A stretch of DNA of 64,000 bases from Verrucomicrobiota bacterium (GTDB taxonomy: Bacteria; Verrucomicrobiota; Verrucomicrobiia; Opitutales; Opitutaceae): NCBI GenBank assembly GCA_023443455.1, contig JAEZUE010000039.1, positions 1-64,000 of the forward strand, in the 5' to 3' direction. Below the pieces are notes generated by a model. It saw nothing but the letters and a program-made list of their open reading frames with translations, was not told where the DNA came from and searched no databases. Shown in pieces: positions 61,223 to 64,000 of this stretch. Made by a program: the position numbers and the translations under genes. Every line of letters starts with the position of its first letter. Position 1 is the first letter of the stretch.

Positions 61223-64000
61223 ATGAAACCCCGCCTCCGGTCCCCCTGCCGCCCTCCTGCGCCGCGAGCACTCGCGCTCGGTCTGCTCGCGATGGCATGC
61301 CTGACCGGCTTTCCGGTCCTGGCCGAGGAACCACGGTCCGAGCCGCCCGCCGTCACCGGCCTGCAGGACTACTGGGATCTGCCGGTCGCCGACCGCCGCC
61401 TCGGCGTCGACTTCACCTTCGAGGGCCACGTCACCCACCTCGACCGCACCTGGGGACATTTCTGGCTCCAGGACCACCAGACAGGCGCCTACGTCGCGAT
61501 CGACGAGACCACGCCCGCGCTCGTTCCAGGGCGCCATGTGCGGATCCAGGGCAACGTGCCGGCCTCGAACACTCTCTCCATTGCCGGCGCCCGAGTCACC
61601 GATCTGGGCCCGTCGCGGCTCGAGCCGCTCCGGGTGCCCAACACCGACTGGCTCGAAGCCCCCGAGAAATACAACAACCGCTACGTTCAGATCGAGGCCC
61701 ACGTCGACCGCCAGGTCCGGGCCGATCCCGACCACCTGCACCTTTTCCTCTCCGCCTACGGGAAGAGCCACTTCGCTTGGGTCCTGCTCCCGCCCGGCAC
61801 ACCGGAACCCCAGCTCGAGCGCACCACCGTGCGGATCCGGGGCGTCTTCACCATCCTGCACTCGACCGACGGTAAACCGGCCGCGATCGAACTCAAGATC
61901 CAGAACCCCGCCCAGATCGAGAGCCTGTCCCGCCTCGAAGACGACCCCTGCTTCGACCTTCCCGTATCCACCCTTTCGTCGCTGCCCAACCGCCCCGCCG
62001 ACGCTTTCGTGCATGTGGTCGGCGAGGTGCGCGACCAGCAGCCCTTCCGCTCGATCCACCTGCGCGACGACACCGGCCAGATCGAGGTGATCAGCGGGCA
62101 GGCGATCCCCTGCCGGATCGGCGAGATGGTCGAGGCCGTCGGTTACCCCGAAATCTCCGGAACCCGGTGGCGGCTGGTCGGCGCACTCTACCGGCCGTCC
62201 CGCTCCCGAGGCGAAAACCCGCCACCGGCCACCGCCGGCCTTCCCGTTCTCAAGGTCGCCTCGAAGATCCTCGAACTCGGCCCCGCCGAAGCCGACCGCC
62301 ATTACCCCGTCACGCTCTCCGGCGTGGTCACCTGGTCCCATCCCGACTCCAACCTGCTCTATATCCAGGACTCGAGCGGCGGCATCACGATCCAGCTCGG
62401 AGCCGGGGCGGGAAAAACCTACGAACCGGGCCGCAGCATCGTCGTTCGCGGCGTCACCACGCTCGGCGCCTACGCCCCGGCTGTGATTGCAGAGACCGTA
62501 CAACGGATCGGCGACATGCCCATCCCCCAGGCGCAGACGATCTCGCTCGAGCACGCCCTCACCGGACAGGCCGAAGCCCAATGCGTCGAGCTGCGCGGTC
62601 TGGTCCGCGCCGTGCACCGGGAAACGCCGTGGAACCGGCTCGAGGTGGCCACCGCCGCGGGCGACTTCTTCGCCTTACTCCCCGCCGCCGACGAGTTGTC
62701 CGACTTCACCGGCGCCGCCGTTCGCATCCGCGGTGTCTGCGCCGCGGTGACCGACCACAAACGCCGCATCCTCGGCATCCGCGTCTGGGTACGCTCCCCC
62801 GACGATATCCAAATCGAGGAGGCGGCCCCCACCGACCTGTTCGCCCTCCCCGTGCAGTCGCTCACCGAACTCGGCCGTTTCGGCGCGCCCCAGACCTCCG
62901 AACGCCGGGTGCGCCTCTCGGGCGTGGTGCTCGCCCAACAACCCGGCCGCTGGATCCAAATCCAGGACGGCGACGTGAGCCTGCGGGTCCTCTACCGCGG
63001 GAAAGCGACCGTCTCCCCCGGCCGCATGCTCGACACCGTCGGCTACCTGAACCGCCAGGGCGGCCGCATGGTCCTGCGCGAAGCCGCAATCCGGCTCGGA
63101 GACGACGCCAAGCAGCCCTTCGCGCGCCGGTTCGACGGCAACCCGACCGTCGCACCCACGCTCGACGGTTTCCTCGTCCGGGCCGAAGGCCTCCTGATCA
63201 ACGCGATCCACCAGGGCGGGGAAACCCTCCTCGCCCTCCATGGGCGGGGCGGCATCTTCACCGTCTCGCTCGACGGCGCGCTTCCCCACGACCTGCCGCT
63301 GCAGAGCGCGATCGAGGCCGTCGGCCTCGTCGATGCGGTCTACGACGAGCGGGGGCAACATGCCGGCTACCAGATCCGCACCCGTTCGCCCGCCGACCTC
63401 GCCATCGTCCGGCGCCCGTCCTGGTTCACCCTCGGCCGAATCCAGGCTCTGGCGACAACCTTCGGCCTCGGCGGGCTCTTCGCCCTCCTGTGGGTCGCGG
63501 TGCTGAAACGTCGCGTTCGCCGCCAGACCGACCAGATCCGCGAGCAGATGCGCCGCGAAAACCACCTCGAGGAGGAGCTCCAGCGCGCCACCCGCCTCGA
63601 GTCCCTCGGCCTGCTCGCCGGCGGCATCGCGCACGACTTCAACAACCTGCTCACCGTCGTCATCGGCAACCTCTCGATGGCGACCCTCGGGGCCGAGATG
63701 GACGCCGAGGCGCGCGACCACGTGCGCGCCGCCAGCAAGGCGACGATGCGTGCGCGCGATCTCACGCAGCAGCTCCTGACCTTCGCGAAGGGCGGTTCCC
63801 CCGTGCGCACCGCCCTCAGCCTCACCGACCTGGTGCGCGAAGTCACCGAATTCGTGCTACGCGGGACCGGTGTCGGCTGCGAGTTTCGCTTCGCGCCCGA
63901 CCTGCTCCCGGCCCACGTCGACAAGGGCCAGATCAGCCAGGTCGTGCAGAACATCGTCATCAACGCGCTCCAGTCGATGCCACAGGGGGGCTTCGTGCAC
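61223..64000 (+). CDS. Sensor histidine kinase with tandem OB-like periplasmic modules (3' end cut by the window)
   Basis: Reading frame 61223-64000 is open for 926 codons and runs off the end. A signal peptide (ALALGLLAMACLTGFPVLA) leads to a ~700-residue periplasmic region made of repeated beta-rich modules, visible as LSGVVTWSHPDSNLLYIQDS, LSGVVLAQQPGRWIQIQDGD, GEVRDQQPFRSIHLRDDTG, and VRIRGVF/VRIRGV blocks. A transmembrane helix lies at ~740-765 (ATTFGLGGLFALLWVAVL). The cytoplasmic part has a coiled helix, the H box with H804 in GGIAHDFNNLLTVV, and the N box start QVVQNIVINALQSMPQGG. The ATP lid and any receiver lie beyond the window. The ligand is not known. Confidence 0.9.
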   Translation, partial: MKPRLRSPCRPPAPRALALGLLAMACLTGFPVLAEEPRSEPPAVTGLQDYWDLPVADRRLGVDFTFEGHVTHLDRTWGHFWLQDHQTGAYVAIDETTPALVPGRHVRIQGNVPASNTLSIAGARVTDLGPSRLEPLRVPNTDWLEAPEKYNNRYVQIEAHVDRQVRADPDHLHLFLSAYGKSHFAWVLLPPGTPEPQLERTTVRIRGVFTILHSTDGKPAAIELKIQNPAQIESLSRLEDDPCFDLPVSTLSSLPNRPADAFVHVVGEVRDQQPFRSIHLRDDTGQIEVISGQAIPCRIGEMVEAVGYPEISGTRWRLVGALYRPSRSRGENPPPATAGLPVLKVASKILELGPAEADRHYPVTLSGVVTWSHPDSNLLYIQDSSGGITIQLGAGAGKTYEPGRSIVVRGVTTLGAYAPAVIAETVQRIGDMPIPQAQTISLEHALTGQAEAQCVELRGLVRAVHRETPWNRLEVATAAGDFFALLPAADELSDFTGAAVRIRGVCAAVTDHKRRILGIRVWVRSPDDIQIEEAAPTDLFALPVQSLTELGRFGAPQTSERRVRLSGVVLAQQPGRWIQIQDGDVSLRVLYRGKATVSPGRMLDTVGYLNRQGGRMVLREAAIRLGDDAKQPFARRFDGNPTVAPTLDGFLVRAEGLLINAIHQGGETLLALHGRGGIFTVSLDGALPHDLPLQSAIEAVGLVDAVYDERGQHAGYQIRTRSPADLAIVRRPSWFTLGRIQALATTFGLGGLFALLWVAVLKRRVRRQTDQIREQMRRENHLEEELQRATRLESLGLLAGGIAHDFNNLLTVVIGNLSMATLGAEMDAEARDHVRAASKATMRARDLTQQLLTFAKGGSPVRTALSLTDLVREVTEFVLRGTGVGCEFRFAPDLLPAHVDKGQISQVVQNIVINALQSMPQGGFVH

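Overview
The window is GC-rich, densely coded DNA, apparently chromosomal, from a Gram-negative bacterium. LPS genes (lpxK, a core-sugar kinase-like gene), a fused cbb3 oxidase CcoN-CcoO, a GTP-type PEPCK, ferredoxin-dependent 2-oxoacid oxidoreductases and the general look of the proteins suggest a member of Verrucomicrobiota, most likely Opitutaceae. That placement is inference; no 16S rRNA gene is present. I see no phage, IS element, CRISPR array or classical island. The unusual material is in the intergenic repeats and in individual gene architectures.

Layout. 0-7 kb: a response regulator (-), the RNA-binding factor Tex (-), then an NTF2-like protein, a secreted heparinase II/III-type lyase and a rhomboid protease (+). 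7-12 kb: a minus-strand operon iorA-iorB-paaK-ACT for aryl-pyruvate/aryl-CoA metabolism. 12-16 kb: rdgB, ribD and an MBL hydrolase (-), then leuB (+). 16-19 kb: an SsuABC/TauABC-type ABC transporter (-). 19-22 kb: an HDOD protein and the lipoate genes lipB-lipA (+). 22-27 kb: dnaX with a poly-A frameshift site, a P-II protein, der, an aminotransferase and an Lrp-like regulator (-). 27-32 kb: a response regulator, divergent dinB/mutY, a TlpA-like thioredoxin, a TIM-barrel protein and rpsU. 32-40 kb: envelope functions (GT39-type transferase, lpxK, LPS-kinase-like protein, GT-C-like membrane protein) with meaB and a methyltransferase. 40-44 kb: topoisomerase III and a secreted papain-like protease. 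44-48 kb: tRNA-Glu(CTC) and korAB. 47.5-52 kb: cheD, a response regulator, an HDOD protein and cheA. 52-57.5 kb: a compact cbb3 oxidase operon, ccoS-ccoNO-ccoQ-ccoP-ccoG-ccoH-like (-). 57.6-64 kb: a Cys-rich hypothetical protein, a PocR/AraC regulator divergent from pckG, and a large sensor histidine kinase cut off by the window end.

How the genes fit together. Two ferredoxin-linked oxidoreductases (IOR and KGOR), PEPCK, lipoate synthesis and a high-affinity terminal oxidase suggest a microaerobic or facultatively anaerobic heterotroph that uses amino acids and polysaccharides. Numerous receiver, HDOD and Che proteins indicate heavy signalling.

Most notable observations: (1) dnaX ends at an A10-G slippery tract, and the -1 frame stays open for 105 further residues, so a tau/gamma pair is likely. 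(2) Three 40-nt imperfect palindromes with compensatory changes flank leuB. (3) A dispersed repeat of about 130 bp occurs twice in opposite orientation. (4) Cys/His-rich tails sit on three unrelated enzymes (IorA, RibD, MeaB). (5) A sensor kinase carries a long periplasmic region of repeated OB-like modules. (6) The cbb3 operon is reduced, with a single-haem CcoP and a 63-residue CcoH-like protein.
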